This document shows, in pieces, positions 51,665 to 61,705 of a DNA stretch of 64,000 bases. Location: contig NZ_CP016809.1 of NCBI RefSeq assembly GCF_002741055.1, positions 2,068,501-2,132,500 on the forward strand, read 5' to 3'. Both the position numbers and the translations under genes were made by a program. Numbering within the stretch: position 1 is the first letter of the stretch; the number at the start of each line of letters is the position of its first letter. Origin of the DNA: Paenibacillus ihbetae. Lineage in GTDB: Bacteria; Bacillota; Bacilli; Paenibacillales; Paenibacillaceae. Under the pieces are notes generated by a model. The model saw only the letters and a program-made list of their open reading frames with translations. It made no database searches and had not been told where the DNA came from.

Positions 51665-53008
51665 CTACTTGGAATCGATGATTTTTTGAATGCGTTGCTG
51701 TGCGTTTTTTACGGTTGTATCAAGATCCTGGCCCGACAGCATCATCGCGTCGAATTCTTCGACGAACACTTTCTCCAGCTCCGCATGGAACGGCACCGCG
51801 ACCGCCGCCGTCGTTTGTTTCGTATGTTCAAGCACGTAGAGCAATGATTCCTTGTCGATCATTTCCGGGGTTTTCGTGCCGGCGATGATGTTATCGACGA
51901 CGTCGTCCATATTCACCTTCTTCCAGGAAGGAAAGTACTTCCCTTGAAGGGCGATTCCCTCTGTCGTATACCAACGGATGAACGTGTACGCTTCTTCTTT
52001 ATGCTTCGATTTGCTATAGATCCCCAGCACATCGCCGCTGACATTGCCCGAAACCGGATCTTCCTTATTCACCTTCGGAAGGGGAGCGAATACCGTTTTG
52101 AATGTCGCCGGCACTTGATCCGTTCCTCCGGTTTCCGGAACCAGGAATGAGCCCATTGAAATCATGCTCGTTTCCTGATTGAAATATTGGGGGCGGTAGT
52201 TCAATTTCTGGCTGACGACTTCCGAATACGGCGTCACAAAGCCCTCCTTCTCCCCTTGCAGCCGAAGCTCCAACGACTTGCGAACACTCGGCGTATCCGC
52301 GTTGGCTGCCGCTCCGTCGTCCGTGGTCAAGTTCGCTCCGGCAGCTTGATTCATATTCTGAACAAAGTATGCTTGCGTGGACCAACTATGGAAATAAGTT
52401 CCGTATCTTGTCTTGCCGGCGTCGGTTTTTGTCATCGCCTTGGCATACTGCATATATTCGTCCCACGTCCAATCCTTCGGAAGTTCAAGCCCCGCCTCTT
52501 TGAGATGGTTTTCATTGATGAACACCAAGGGGAGAACCGATTTTCCCGGCAACCCGTAAGTTTTCCCCCCAATCCTGGTATCTACGGTATACTCGTCAGC
52601 AAGGACTGCGCCTTCTTGCTCCAGATAGCCGTCGATCGGTTCCAGCATGCCGAGTTCCATACGCTGGCTGAGGTAATTCATGTTGCTGAACATTACGACG
52701 TCCAGCGCTTCGCCGGAGGCCGCGGCGAGATCGAGCTTCTTGTAATATTCGTTGGAATTGTTGTCTTCCGCGGATACGTATTCCACTTTGATATTGGGAT
52801 GTTTTTTTTCAAATTCCGCGATGGCAACATCCCAGTTGTCGGTCTTCTTCGGATACCAGGTATGCAGTTTGATGGTCACTGTACCGTCCGCTGCGCTGCC
52901 GTTCGAACCGGCCCCCTGGCTTTCCCCCGAACCTGAAGCACATCCGGAAACGATGAGCGAAAGAATGGCCGCAGCAGCGAAAAAGCGCTTCCAATTTCTT
53001 TTGAACAT
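51665..53008 (-). CDS. Sugar ABC transporter solute-binding lipoprotein
   Basis: A 447-residue family 1 binding protein. Signal peptide with lipobox ([12 protein letters not shown]), then [20 protein letters not shown] and [11 protein letters not shown], as in carbohydrate-binding proteins. It lies 11 bases upstream of the glucuronidase gene, so the ligand is likely a glucuronic acid-containing oligosaccharide or conjugate. Confidence 0.9.
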   Translation of the reverse strand: MFKRNWKRFFAAAAILSLIVSGCASGSGESQGAGSNGSAADGTVTIKLHTWYPKKTDNWDVAIAEFEKKHPNIKVEYVSAEDNNSNEYYKKLDLAAASGEALDVVMFSNMNYLSQRMELGMLEPIDGYLEQEGAVLADEYTVDTRIGGKTYGLPGKSVLPLVFINENHLKEAGLELPKDWTWDEYMQYAKAMTKTDAGKTRYGTYFHSWSTQAYFVQNMNQAAGANLTTDDGAAANADTPSVRKSLELRLQGEKEGFVTPYSEVVSQKLNYRPQYFNQETSMISMGSFLVPETGGTDQVPATFKTVFAPLPKVNKEDPVSGNVSGDVLGIYSKSKHKEEAYTFIRWYTTEGIALQGKYFPSWKKVNMDDVVDNIIAGTKTPEMIDKESLLYVLEHTKQTTAAVAVPFHAELEKVFVEEFDAMMLSGQDLDTTVKNAQQRIQKIIDSK

Positions 53009-53085
53009 GTGAATTCCCCCTTGGTATATGATAATAAGCGTTCCAAAAAACCAGACGATGACGGTTTGAACTACTGTTAGATCGA

Positions 53086-53916
53086 TTATCCTTTGACGCT
53101 TCCTGATGCCACCCCTTCAATGACTTGTTTTTGGCCTATAATGAAAATAATCAGCAGCGGCAGGATTGCGGATACGGCTCCCGCCATCATGAGCGAATAA
53201 AATTCGCCGTTAAAATCGGCAAATTTACGAATGCCGAGCTGCAGCGTGAACAGTGAATCTGTGCGCAGGAAGATCAGCGGGTTCTGGTAGTCGTTCCAGG
53301 TCCAAATGAAACGGAGAATCATGTAGGTCGAAAGCGCGGGTTTGACCAGCGGCAGCCCGATCCGGAAAAAGATCCTCCAGTGGTTCGCGCCGTCGATTCT
53401 TGCGGATTCGATAATCTCGTTATGAACCCCCATGAAAAACTGGCGCAGCAAAAACGTGCCCAACACCCCCGAAGCGCCCAGCAACACGAGGCTCATGTGA
53501 TTGTCAAACAATCCGAGCCAGCGAAACATAATGAATTGCGGAACAAGAATGGCTTGATGCGGAATCATGTACGTAGCTAATACCAGTATAAAGACCGCAT
53601 CCCGTCCTTTGAAATGAACCTTGGAAAAGCCGTAAGCCGCCATGGCGGAGATGACCAAGGATAATGCAGTCGTCAGTAAAGTCACCTTGATGCTGTTCAG
53701 ATAATAAAGCCCGAACGGGATGCTCCCCAGCCATACCTGGCTGTAATTTTCAATGATTTTCCACGTACTCGGGATCCATTGAATCGGATAAGTCATCACC
53801 TCAAGCTCTGGCTTGAACGATGCCGACAACATCCACAGAAACGGCAGGATAAAGAAGATCCCTGCGATGCCCATCAGGGCCGTAATGATGACCCGGTTCA
53901 GTCGAATGGATTTCAT
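53086..53916 (-). CDS. Carbohydrate ABC transporter permease (LplC/AraQ/MalG type)
   Basis: A 276-residue membrane protein with six segments and the EAA loop ESARIDGANHWRIFFRIGLP. It pairs with the permease encoded immediately upstream. No ATPase gene is in the operon, as is usual for importers in this group that share an MsmK-type ATPase. Confidence 0.9.
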   Translation of the reverse strand: MKSIRLNRVIITALMGIAGIFFILPFLWMLSASFKPELEVMTYPIQWIPSTWKIIENYSQVWLGSIPFGLYYLNSIKVTLLTTALSLVISAMAAYGFSKVHFKGRDAVFILVLATYMIPHQAILVPQFIMFRWLGLFDNHMSLVLLGASGVLGTFLLRQFFMGVHNEIIESARIDGANHWRIFFRIGLPLVKPALSTYMILRFIWTWNDYQNPLIFLRTDSLFTLQLGIRKFADFNGEFYSLMMAGAVSAILPLLIIFIIGQKQVIEGVASGSVKG

Positions 53917-53929
53917 GTTTAACGGCCTC

Positions 53930-54817
53930 CTAGTAATTTACCCACTTCTTCTGTCCTACCCATTGGATCAAGGTGATGAACAGTATCAGTATCAACAGAA
54001 CAATCCCCATGGCGGATGCATACCCGGATTCCAGATTAACGAAAGCCTCTTCATACAGATAGAAAACAATAACGGATGTCGAACCGGCCGGCCCTCCGTT
54101 CGTTAGCACCATAATCAGATCAAAAACCTTGAAAGATCCTACAACCCCCGTAATCAACAGGAAAAAGGTTGTCGGCGACAGCATAGGCAGCGTAATTTTG
54201 AAAAACTGGCGTATCGGCGAAGCTCCGTCCACTTCGGCCGCCTCATAAAGATCCTTCGGAATGCCTTGCAGTCCGGCCAAATAAATGATCATGTTAAACC
54301 CTAGCGAAGTCCAGATCATGATGATCATGACGGCCATCAGCGCGTAGTTCGGATCCGCCAGCCACATCGGTGGGTGATCGATACCGATCGACCGTAAAAA
54401 GCCGTTAATCGGTCCGCTGTTCGGATGGAACAGCACCCTCCAAAGCAAAGCGATTGCGACAATACTAGAAATAAACGGCATAAAATAGATGACTTTGAAA
54501 AAGCTCTTGAAGTACGTCCCCTTGTTAATCAGTGCCGCGAGCACCATCGCAATAAACATGGACACCGGAACGACCGCGATCAACACGGTGTTATTTCGCA
54601 AGGAGCGGTGAAACGCTTCGTCCCGAAACAACTCCATGTAGTTGTCCCATCCGACGATGTTCAGCCCCCCCATGCCCGCAATGAAATTCCAGTCCGTAAA
54701 GCTGATCACCCCCGACAGCACAATCGGGATGACGACCAAGGTCATTGTCAAGACCAGCATCGGCAAAATAAACAAATAGCCGGTAACAGTCTCGTAGAAC
54801 GTTCGTCTTCGGATCAC
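53930..54817 (-). CDS. Carbohydrate ABC transporter permease (LplB/UgpA/MalF type)
   Basis: A 295-residue membrane protein with six segments and the EAA loop EAAEVDGASPIRQFFKITLP. First gene of the four-gene minus-strand operon (two permeases, binding protein, glucuronidase). It is divergent from the histidine kinase gene. Confidence 0.9.
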   Translation of the reverse strand: MIRRRTFYETVTGYLFILPMLVLTMTLVVIPIVLSGVISFTDWNFIAGMGGLNIVGWDNYMELFRDEAFHRSLRNNTVLIAVVPVSMFIAMVLAALINKGTYFKSFFKVIYFMPFISSIVAIALLWRVLFHPNSGPINGFLRSIGIDHPPMWLADPNYALMAVMIIMIWTSLGFNMIIYLAGLQGIPKDLYEAAEVDGASPIRQFFKITLPMLSPTTFFLLITGVVGSFKVFDLIMVLTNGGPAGSTSVIVFYLYEEAFVNLESGYASAMGIVLLILILFITLIQWVGQKKWVNY

Positions 54818-54851
54818 CTCATCACCTCTTTGTTAATCTCTATTTTTTATC

Positions 54852-54868
54852 ATTATAGACACCGGTGT
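54852..54868 (-). promoter_or_regulatory. Candidate promoter with palindrome for the glucuronidase operon
   Basis: A minus-strand TATAAT (54852-54857) is preceded by the perfect palindrome ACACCGGTGT (54859-54868) in the spacer. The -35 is weak, which suits an activated promoter; the AraC-type regulator encoded at 56814 is the likely activator, though AraC sites are usually direct repeats. Confidence 0.4.
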
Positions 54869-55030
54869 ATCCGGCGCACATGAAACGATTTTTTCTAATC
54901 GAAAAAGATTTTTGCGATATTTTTTCCCGCATAGAAAAAAATGTTGAATGAATCCGTCCACAGAATGCATTAATATTTGCTTATAACGCAAAAGTAATCG
55001 ATTCATTGTGGCTGAGGTGATGGACAACGA

Positions 55031-56821
55031 ATGCGCATCCGACTGAACTTCAAGCATGTGTCCCTGCGAAAAAAACTGATTGTTACTTCCATTGCTTGCC
55101 TCGTACTGCCTGCCATCGGCATGCTTTACACCACCGGCGTATACTCCAAAATCATCATTCGCGAGCACACGCTCGGAAAAGCGGAGCAATCGCTCATGAT
55201 TGTGCAATCCCAAGTGGAAGCGATCCTGGAAGAAATGGTGTCCATATCGAACTTCGTCCAATTGGATCCGGAAATTAAAACATTATTGGAAGAGGCGAAA
55301 GAAAGTCCTGTCGCCGCGAGGCAGCTAACGACCCGATTGGAGCAGGTCGCCGGCGAGAAGCAGGACCTGCGCCTGACCTTACTGACAGAAGACGGCCGGG
55401 CATATTCCGACTACTCGTTCTACGACTTTCAGCCGCAGCGCTTTTTCCGGCAGGATTGGTTTTCGAGGGCGGAACGCTTGACACCTTACGAGACGTTATT
55501 TTTAGGCGGACTGGAAAACTACTTGCCACCGCTGTATCCTGAACAGAAATATGTTTATATGACAGCGCGGGCATTGACCGAGACCGTGAATAAACCGCCC
55601 TTTGCCTACCTCGTGGTCAGTCGCACGGAAAACAGCATTCGGGAGCTCTTTGCCGATATGGAAGAGGACGTGTATTTGCTGGACGAAAACAATCGCATCC
55701 TATCGAATCGCCATGCCGATTGGATCGGAGACCGGTTCGAGAACGTACTGCCGCATCCTATTTCAGCTTCGCCGGAGATTATTCAGGTAGGCGAGGAAAA
55801 TCAATTATTTCTTTCGCTCCCACTTCGTTTTTCGGGATGGAAGCTTGTAAGCGTGGCTCCTTACGAACAGCTTACGGGAAAATTGAACGGGATTTCTAAA
55901 ACGATGCTATTTCTGCAAGCGATGTTCGCGATCGGTTTTTTGCTTGCTCTTACCTATTTGTTAAGGCGATTCACCAGGCCGGTTCTGGCGCTCGGGGAAG
56001 CTGCCAAGAAAGTGGAATCCGGGGATCTAAGCGTGCGTTCCAACATTCGCGGACCTGATGAAATCGGCCGGCTCGGCCGTTCGTTCGACTTTATGCTCGA
56101 TCGTATCCAGCAAATCTTGACGCAGGTGAAGATGGAGCAGGAGTTGAAACGGCAGGCTGAAATGGCGATGCTGCAGGCGCAAGTTCATCCGCATTTCCTA
56201 TTTAACGTATTGAACTCGATCCGTTTAAAATTGTTGATGAAAGGCGATGATGAAAACGCTGTCACCGTCGAGTCGCTATCCTCGTTGCTTCGGACAAGCC
56301 TTAGGCAGGATGAATCCGTTACGTTTTATGCCGAAATGGAAACAGCCAAACAATATACGGACTTAATGAAATTAACTACGCGATTTCCGATCGAGATTCA
56401 TTGGCATATCCAAGCGGACCCGTTTGCCGCTACCGTTCCCCGCTTTATCTTGCAGCCGATTATCGAGAATGCATATAAACACGGCTTTTCGAAGAGTGGC
56501 GGGATGATTTCGATCCGAGCGCAAACCGCCGGCGCCTCATTTATCATCACGGTTGAGGATAACGGCTTGGGCATGAATCCGGAGACGCTTGAGGAATTAA
56601 AGAAGCGGCTTAGCTATCAAAAGGAGGATATCATCGAGCAGAAGAACCTGGGCGAACGGATCTCTCCTGCCGGTATCGGCCTGTTCAATGTCTTTAGCCG
56701 TTTGAAATTGTTGTACGGGGAGCGGTTTGAAATGAATATTCAAAGCGAGTACGGGCGGCGCACGACCGTGGAGCTGCTGTTACCGATCGAGAATACAGGG
56801 GAGGATGATCATCATGTTTAA
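55031..56821 (+). CDS. Sensor histidine kinase, YesM type
   Basis: A 596-residue membrane kinase: membrane segment at about 16-38, extracellular sensor region to about 290, second membrane segment (LFLQAMFAIGFLLALTYLL), HAMP domain, phosphoacceptor His388 in VHPHFLFNVLNS, ATP-binding IIENAYKHGF and DNGLGMN. Divergent from the sugar importer operon and coupled to the regulator gene by an 8-base overlap. It probably senses an extracellular glucuronide or sugar. Confidence 0.92.
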   Translation: MRIRLNFKHVSLRKKLIVTSIACLVLPAIGMLYTTGVYSKIIIREHTLGKAEQSLMIVQSQVEAILEEMVSISNFVQLDPEIKTLLEEAKESPVAARQLTTRLEQVAGEKQDLRLTLLTEDGRAYSDYSFYDFQPQRFFRQDWFSRAERLTPYETLFLGGLENYLPPLYPEQKYVYMTARALTETVNKPPFAYLVVSRTENSIRELFADMEEDVYLLDENNRILSNRHADWIGDRFENVLPHPISASPEIIQVGEENQLFLSLPLRFSGWKLVSVAPYEQLTGKLNGISKTMLFLQAMFAIGFLLALTYLLRRFTRPVLALGEAAKKVESGDLSVRSNIRGPDEIGRLGRSFDFMLDRIQQILTQVKMEQELKRQAEMAMLQAQVHPHFLFNVLNSIRLKLLMKGDDENAVTVESLSSLLRTSLRQDESVTFYAEMETAKQYTDLMKLTTRFPIEIHWHIQADPFAATVPRFILQPIIENAYKHGFSKSGGMISIRAQTAGASFIITVEDNGLGMNPETLEELKKRLSYQKEDIIEQKNLGERISPAGIGLFNVFSRLKLLYGERFEMNIQSEYGRRTTVELLLPIENTGEDDHHV

Positions 56822-58421
56822 AGTTCTTGTCGCCGACGATCATTATACGGTATTGGATTATTTGAGTGCCGGCATTCCCTGGACGACGCTGGGTCTGAAT
56901 TTGGCGGCCGTTTGTTCCGACGGCGGCGAAGCATGGGAAGCTTGCCAAATTCACCGTCCGGACATTCTCGTCACGGATATCGGAATGCCCGTTATGGACG
57001 GACTGGAATTAATCGAAAAAGCGCGCGCTGCCAACCCTCGGCTGAAGACGGTCATCTTGTCTTGTCACGAAGATTTTCACTACGCGCAGATGGCCGTAAA
57101 ACTTAACGTGAGCGAATATATTTTAAAGGAGAGTCTTCGGATTGACCAGGTCGTTTCCGTGCTGGGCCGGTTGACGAACCAATTGACCAAGGAAAATGAC
57201 TTGGAACATGACCGGAATCAGCTCCAAAAGAAAGTCCAACAACATCTATCCGCCATTCGATCCGGATTGATCCGCAAGTTTCTTGAACAACCGGTCTGGA
57301 GCGAAGCTGAATGGGCGAACGAATTTCGAAATTCCGGCATCCTTCTCCAGGACGGCGTCCCTTATCTGCCAGTCCTGGCCCTGCCGGATAGAGCCGCCGA
57401 ATTGGAAGTCCGGTTTGGCGGAGCCGTCAACATGCAGTTTGTGATCCATAACGCCTTGCAGGAACTAGTCCGTGTTAACGGAAGCTTCCTGTTTGTCCTG
57501 AACGAACGCCAATACCTGTTGCTGTTCCCCTTCCCGCATATGTTGACACGGAATCTTCATGAGGACGTTCAGGGCGAACTGCAACGCGTCCAACAACAGA
57601 TGTTTCAACATCTGCGCATCGGCATCTCGTTTATCCGCGGGGAAGTGAGCCGCGAATTGCTCCAATTGAAAAAAGAGATTCAGAAATTGCTTGATGCCGC
57701 AACGTTTCGTTTCTATACGGGCGAGCGCGTTTATGCGAAAATGCTGCCTCTGAAGACCTCGGAAGAGGATATTTTCCTGCATTATTCCAAAGCCCTGCAG
57801 GATTTGAAAGATTGCATTCTTGCTGGGGACAAGACCCGGATCTCGCTTGCCGTCAGAGAATGGAAAGATTTGATAGAAAGCAGGGTCTATCCGGTGGAGG
57901 CGGTAAAATGCTGGGTGCTCAAAATGACAATGGAACTCCAGCTCAAGTACACCGTCATGCAAAACTTCGTCACAAACTTCAACACCGAAAGGCTGCAGCG
58001 GAAAATCGTCTCGATCGAAACGCTGGACCATTTGCTGGAATGGCTCCAGGGATTTCTCGAACAAAAATCCGTCGAAATCGAGTCGCTTCGGGAACAAACC
58101 GTTGTACGCCGAGAAATTGCCGAGGCGCAGCGATACGTCCGCCTCCATATGGGCGAAAAAATCGCGATGGAGGAAATGGCGCATCGCTTGAATCTGAACC
58201 CGTCTCATTTCAGCCGTATTTTCAAGCAGGAAACTGGAGAAACCTTCGTCGAATTCGTCACCCGCACGAAAATGGAAAGAGCCCAGGAGTTGCTGAACCA
58301 GTCCGATTTAAACGTTGCGGAAATTTCCGAGCAGCTCGGATATGAGCATACGAGCTATTTTATTAAGCTATTCCGGAATTACGCCGGGATGTCGCCGAGC
58401 GAATACCGGCGATCAATATAA
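56814..58421 (+). CDS. Response regulator with AraC-type DNA-binding domain (YesN type)
   Basis: About 535 residues. Receiver domain with phosphoacceptor Asp55 (LVTDIGMPVMDG), a long central region of about 300 residues, and an AraC domain at the C-terminus (IAMEEMAHRLNLNPSHFSRI and NVAEISEQLGYEHTSYFIKL). ATG 56814 follows GGGGAGG at 9 bases. It most probably activates the divergent importer/glucuronidase operon. Confidence 0.92.
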   Translation: MFKVLVADDHYTVLDYLSAGIPWTTLGLNLAAVCSDGGEAWEACQIHRPDILVTDIGMPVMDGLELIEKARAANPRLKTVILSCHEDFHYAQMAVKLNVSEYILKESLRIDQVVSVLGRLTNQLTKENDLEHDRNQLQKKVQQHLSAIRSGLIRKFLEQPVWSEAEWANEFRNSGILLQDGVPYLPVLALPDRAAELEVRFGGAVNMQFVIHNALQELVRVNGSFLFVLNERQYLLLFPFPHMLTRNLHEDVQGELQRVQQQMFQHLRIGISFIRGEVSRELLQLKKEIQKLLDAATFRFYTGERVYAKMLPLKTSEEDIFLHYSKALQDLKDCILAGDKTRISLAVREWKDLIESRVYPVEAVKCWVLKMTMELQLKYTVMQNFVTNFNTERLQRKIVSIETLDHLLEWLQGFLEQKSVEIESLREQTVVRREIAEAQRYVRLHMGEKIAMEEMAHRLNLNPSHFSRIFKQETGETFVEFVTRTKMERAQELLNQSDLNVAEISEQLGYEHTSYFIKLFRNYAGMSPSEYRRSI

Positions 58422-58448
58422 GGCATCAGCTTACTGAAAGTTGTCATG

Positions 58449-58502
58449 AAGAAAAACAGGAGACCTGCCTCTGTTTGCGAGAGATGATCTCCTGTTTTTC
58501 TT
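58449..58502 (+). terminator. Terminator of the two-component pair
   Basis: A 15-bp perfect stem AAGAAAAACAGGAGA/TCTCCTGTTTTTCTT. Confidence 0.9.
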
Positions 58503-58849
58503 ATGAAGTTCAACCGATCCACTATCAAGGGTCATGTTGCGAGCATCAAAAACCAATTTATCTGGGAGCACGAGGTCTGCTTAGGACTTGGTGTCCTTTT
58601 TTTCATGTTCAACAATACATCGGACCGTCAATGCAGAAAGTGGTGATGGATCTTCAAGTTCTGGATTCGGCTTTCGGTTAAAGGTAACTTTTCACGCAGC
58701 CATTAAGGATCTTTGATCCGTCTTCACCTTCACCCCTCCCTATGTACTGCCCTAGCTTGCATTATGCCATGAATTCCATTAACTTAGTTTTGATAGCTTC
58801 ATATATTAACCATGTTGTACATGCCGTTGTAAGGAGGATTGGGAAAGGC
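58503..58849. other. Intergenic region with a terminator-bearing repeat
   Basis: Contains repeat copy 1 at 58568-58602 and a short open scrap after it. No gene supported. Confidence 0.45.
58568..58602 (+). repeat. 35-bp direct repeat, copy 1
   Basis: GCACGAGGTCTGCTTAGGAC, then TTGGTGTCCTTTTTT. It contains a small terminator-like hairpin (AGGAC/GTCCT plus T-run). An identical copy lies at 59556-59590, on the other side of the lipoprotein gene. Confidence 0.85.
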
Positions 58850-59512
58850 GTGATTCGCAAAAAGAACCGATATATCCTAGCCATCTTCATGGCCTTCGCT
58901 GCCCTTTTTACCGGCTGCAGCACGTCCGTCAAACAAACTGTCCCGCAGAACACGGACCCCGAATCAATATTAAGCGCAATCTATGAGTTGGAAGGGATCA
59001 AATCCGCTGGATCCGTGAACACGGAACCTTTGACCGAAATCTCGGAGATCGAAGACAATATCAGCATCCGCTACCAATACGTTTTCTTGGTGAGAGATGC
59101 CGTCAACCAGAATAATCAAGCCGTTCCGGATCGGCTGTATGTCGTTTCTGCGGTCGAGAATACGAGGAAGGATCGGGAAATCAGCATCCAGTACATCGAC
59201 GGCTCCATCAATGGGGAAACAGCCAAGCACAATCCGCGGCACCGTCCCATTACCGTAAACCTATGCCCGGATGATTCCAAATCGCCTTGCAGAGCTGATG
59301 ATTCGAAGACTTATCAAGCGAATGCGGTTGTTTTTTCGTTGGACCAATTCCCCGCATTTCGTTCACATGGCAATGTCGTTGATATTAGCGTGAAGTATGC
59401 ATTAGGTAAGAATAAAAAAGAGCTCCGCGAGCAATTTCTAAGTGATTCGGGGCTGCAGGAGACTGACGATGCTGTCGTTTCCCTGAAGCTGCCGGATACA
59501 TTCGTGAAATAA
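58850..59512 (+). CDS. Lipoprotein of unknown function
   Basis: About 220 residues from GTG 58850, which follows AAGGAGG by 12 bases. It starts IRKKNRYILAIFMAFAALF with lipobox TGCS. The mature part contains SIRYQYVFLVRDAVNQNNQA and VDISVKYALGKNKKELREQF and is not recognised. The open frame extends to 58742 but those residues lack a ribosome binding site. The gene is bracketed by two identical 35-bp repeats. Confidence 0.72.
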   Translation: MIRKKNRYILAIFMAFAALFTGCSTSVKQTVPQNTDPESILSAIYELEGIKSAGSVNTEPLTEISEIEDNISIRYQYVFLVRDAVNQNNQAVPDRLYVVSAVENTRKDREISIQYIDGSINGETAKHNPRHRPITVNLCPDDSKSPCRADDSKTYQANAVVFSLDQFPAFRSHGNVVDISVKYALGKNKKELREQFLSDSGLQETDDAVVSLKLPDTFVK

Positions 59513-59555
59513 TAACAAGAAGTATAACGGAAAATATGAATCCGTTGATTTGAGG

Positions 59556-59590
59556 GCACGAGGTCTGCTTAGGACTTGGTGTCCTTTTTT
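59556..59590 (+). repeat. 35-bp direct repeat, copy 2
   Basis: Identical over 35 bases to 58568-58602. It lies 43 bases after the lipoprotein stop and probably helps end its transcript. Confidence 0.85.
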
Positions 59591-59702
59591 CTGGTTTCCG
59601 TACTGAAGGTTCCAGTCGACTTATATTCCCTTCCATTCCGTGACTCGTTCGCCTCATAATTTTCAAAAAAACAGTCAAGCCAAAAGACCTGGCAAAAATA
59701 AT

Positions 59703-59747
59703 AAAGACAAGCTGCTGTCCCAACAAGGGCAACAACTTGTCTTTTTT
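59703..59747. terminator. Terminator between lipoprotein and anti-sigma genes
   Basis: AAAGACAAG/CTTGTCTTT with a long loop; T-runs on both strands. It serves the minus-strand anti-sigma gene that ends 30 bases away and may also catch plus-strand read-through. Confidence 0.75.
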
Positions 59748-59778
59748 ATCGCCTATTGAACGCTCAACCTATTTACTT

Positions 59779-60930
59779 TCAATCTTCATAAATATGTTTA
59801 ATGATGCTATAAACATATTTATTGGCGTTGTAAGCCACCTCGATCGAAGGCTCGCCCTCCTTCTCAAACAGGTAACTACCTGGATTTTTCTTGTCAACAG
59901 TCTCTTGGTAACTCGTAATATCGACCCCAAAAATATTGTAAATTAAAGGAGCAACCGCGTCCTTAACCGTATTTTGCTCCTTCACTTGAATGCTGCTCTT
60001 AGCTGTTCCATTCAAAGACCAATCACTAACTTGAGTGATTTCTTGTTGATTGAGCTCGTAATAGACAATAGCATCCTCACCATAATGCAGTTCAAGTACA
60101 TGATGACCCAGGCGAATATAATTAGTTTGGAACGATTTCGTTAATGGAGGAATCTCTTCTGTACCGCGAAGCTTTTGGAGTGCAGCACTCGCTGCTTGTT
60201 CCACTTCTAATGGTACATCATCCATACTGTTTGATAACCACACGGACTCCATTTCGCCATTGGAAAAATCCACTTTCGCATCCTCACTCTTAAGTGATAT
60301 AAGAACCGTATCCTGCGTATTGTTATCCAGATTGTACATGACATGGCGTTCTACTGAGTAATCAAATTGCCCTTTATAACCGAGCTTTTTCAATTCATTC
60401 TTAGCTTTATCATCCATTGAAGCTGCAGATGCTTTGGGCAAGTTCGCAGTGGAAATAGCCCTCACCACTTCGTTTGAAGCAGTGTCTATCCATAAATCTG
60501 CGAAATCATCGCCTTCGCCGCGAAACTTCAAGAGCATTTGGTTATTGTCCAGCTTCTCACTACGTTCAAACTTCATTTCTTTACCTACCATATCACTCAT
60601 CGCCGATCTGGCTGTGTTCCAGACCTCATTAGTCACCCCAGCTGGAGGGTCCTCTGTCAGTATACTCTGAGCCTGGTATGTTGGATTCGTGTTGAATACT
60701 TCTGAATTCCATAACCAACCGGCTGCCACCAAAACTAATAGCGCTGCTGCAGTGTATCCCCAGTACACTCTTTTGCGGTTACCGCCTCTATCTTTAAACC
60801 TGCTAGAAGATGATTTGCTCTCTTCGATTTTCATCATGACTGCTTGCTTATGATTAGCTGTAAACCTTTTATCCTCAAAAGGTCCTTGTTTGGCCTTTTC
60901 ATACCACTGTGGTCTTGTTTCATTCATCAC
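59779..60930 (-). CDS. Membrane anti-sigma factor-like protein
   Basis: A 383-residue protein with a cytoplasmic N-terminus (about 1-55), one membrane helix (YTAAALLVLVAAGWLW) and a large extracellular domain that I do not recognise. The start (GTG 60930 or ATG 60927) overlaps the stop of the sigma gene. Position and topology fit an anti-sigma factor that holds the partner sigma at the membrane; a zinc-binding ZAS motif (H-x3-C-x2-C) is not present. Confidence 0.75.
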   Translation of the reverse strand: MMNETRPQWYEKAKQGPFEDKRFTANHKQAVMMKIEESKSSSSRFKDRGGNRKRVYWGYTAAALLVLVAAGWLWNSEVFNTNPTYQAQSILTEDPPAGVTNEVWNTARSAMSDMVGKEMKFERSEKLDNNQMLLKFRGEGDDFADLWIDTASNEVVRAISTANLPKASAASMDDKAKNELKKLGYKGQFDYSVERHVMYNLDNNTQDTVLISLKSEDAKVDFSNGEMESVWLSNSMDDVPLEVEQAASAALQKLRGTEEIPPLTKSFQTNYIRLGHHVLELHYGEDAIVYYELNQQEITQVSDWSLNGTAKSSIQVKEQNTVKDAVAPLIYNIFGVDITSYQETVDKKNPGSYLFEKEGEPSIEVAYNANKYVYSIIKHIYED

Positions 60931-61496
60931 TCCAACCCCCTCAGCATTGCCTGCACTTTGGTTCTAGCCCTAGATAGCCTCGATTTCACGGTTCCACCTG
61001 GGATTCCTATCATTTCACTCATCTCTGCAACGGACATCTCGAACTTTAAATCGAGAACCAGCACTTCGCGAAGCTTGTCAGGCAGCTGCATAATGACATC
61101 CCATATTTCATTAACATGTTCACGGGATACGTACTCACTCTCTGCTGAAGCAGCTTTTGCACGTTGATCCATTAACGTCTGTGTATCTTGCCTACGAAGT
61201 AATTCAACAAAGCTCCTGGAACGAAAATAACGCGACCTACGGTATGTAAATGTCGTGTTTCTAGTGATGGTAAGAAGCCAAGTTTTCAGTGTACTTCTCC
61301 CTTTAAAACTCCCGATACTCTTGTAGCATTTGATGAATACCTCCTGCGAAATATCATCGGCCATCTCCGTATCCTTTGTTAAAAAATAAGCATAATTCCA
61401 TACGTCTGTTCCATACTGATCCATCACTACTTCTAAGGACAGCTCGTCCATCTCGGTTGTATACTGCAAATAATTCAAATCTACATCCAAATTCAT
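60927..61496 (-). CDS. ECF-type RNA polymerase sigma factor
   Basis: A 189-residue sigma-70 family protein with region 2 (YFLTKDTEMADDISQEVFIK, then FKGRSTLKTWLLTITRN) and region 4 (LPDKLREVLVLDLKFEMSVA, then IPGGTVKSRLSRAR). Coupled to the downstream anti-sigma gene by an overlapping stop/start. The signal and regulon are unknown. Confidence 0.92.
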   Translation of the reverse strand: MNLDVDLNYLQYTTEMDELSLEVVMDQYGTDVWNYAYFLTKDTEMADDISQEVFIKCYKSIGSFKGRSTLKTWLLTITRNTTFTYRRSRYFRSRSFVELLRRQDTQTLMDQRAKAASAESEYVSREHVNEIWDVIMQLPDKLREVLVLDLKFEMSVAEMSEMIGIPGGTVKSRLSRARTKVQAMLRGLE

Positions 61497-61562
61497 TCAC
61501 CTCAAACAATAAGACTACAAATTTCATAGTGCGGTTCCATTCGCACGAAATATTCAGGAAAT

Positions 61563-61615
61563 AAAAAAAAAGCAGCCTGGACGAATGAGTTCATTTACTC
61601 ATCTATCCTGACGCT
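61563..61615 (-). terminator. Terminator of the pentapeptide-repeat gene
   Basis: An imperfect long stem (AGCGTCAGGA...TCCAGGCTGCT with ATGAGT/ACTCAT at the tip) followed on the minus strand by nine T residues. Confidence 0.7.
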
Positions 61616-61627
61616 TATTATTTCAAC

Positions 61628-61700
61628 TTTACCTTGAAAGGTACGAAGCCTATCAAGTGATTTAACATTGGTACCCTTTTCAATCGGCACTGGTAGCCAA
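61628..61700. repeat. Immunity-array repeat R4
   Basis: ACCTTGAAAGGTACGAAGCC followed by TATCAAG and, later, CACTGGTAGCCAATCC. It resembles the sequence after R2 at 40398-40430, placing this locus in the same family of immunity cassettes. Confidence 0.5.
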
Positions 61701-61705
61701 TCCTC

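Noticed and set aside
54940..55020. AATGAATC/GATTCATT inverted pair upstream of the kinase gene as an operator
   Set aside because: The arms are far apart in AT-rich sequence, and such a pair is expected by chance.
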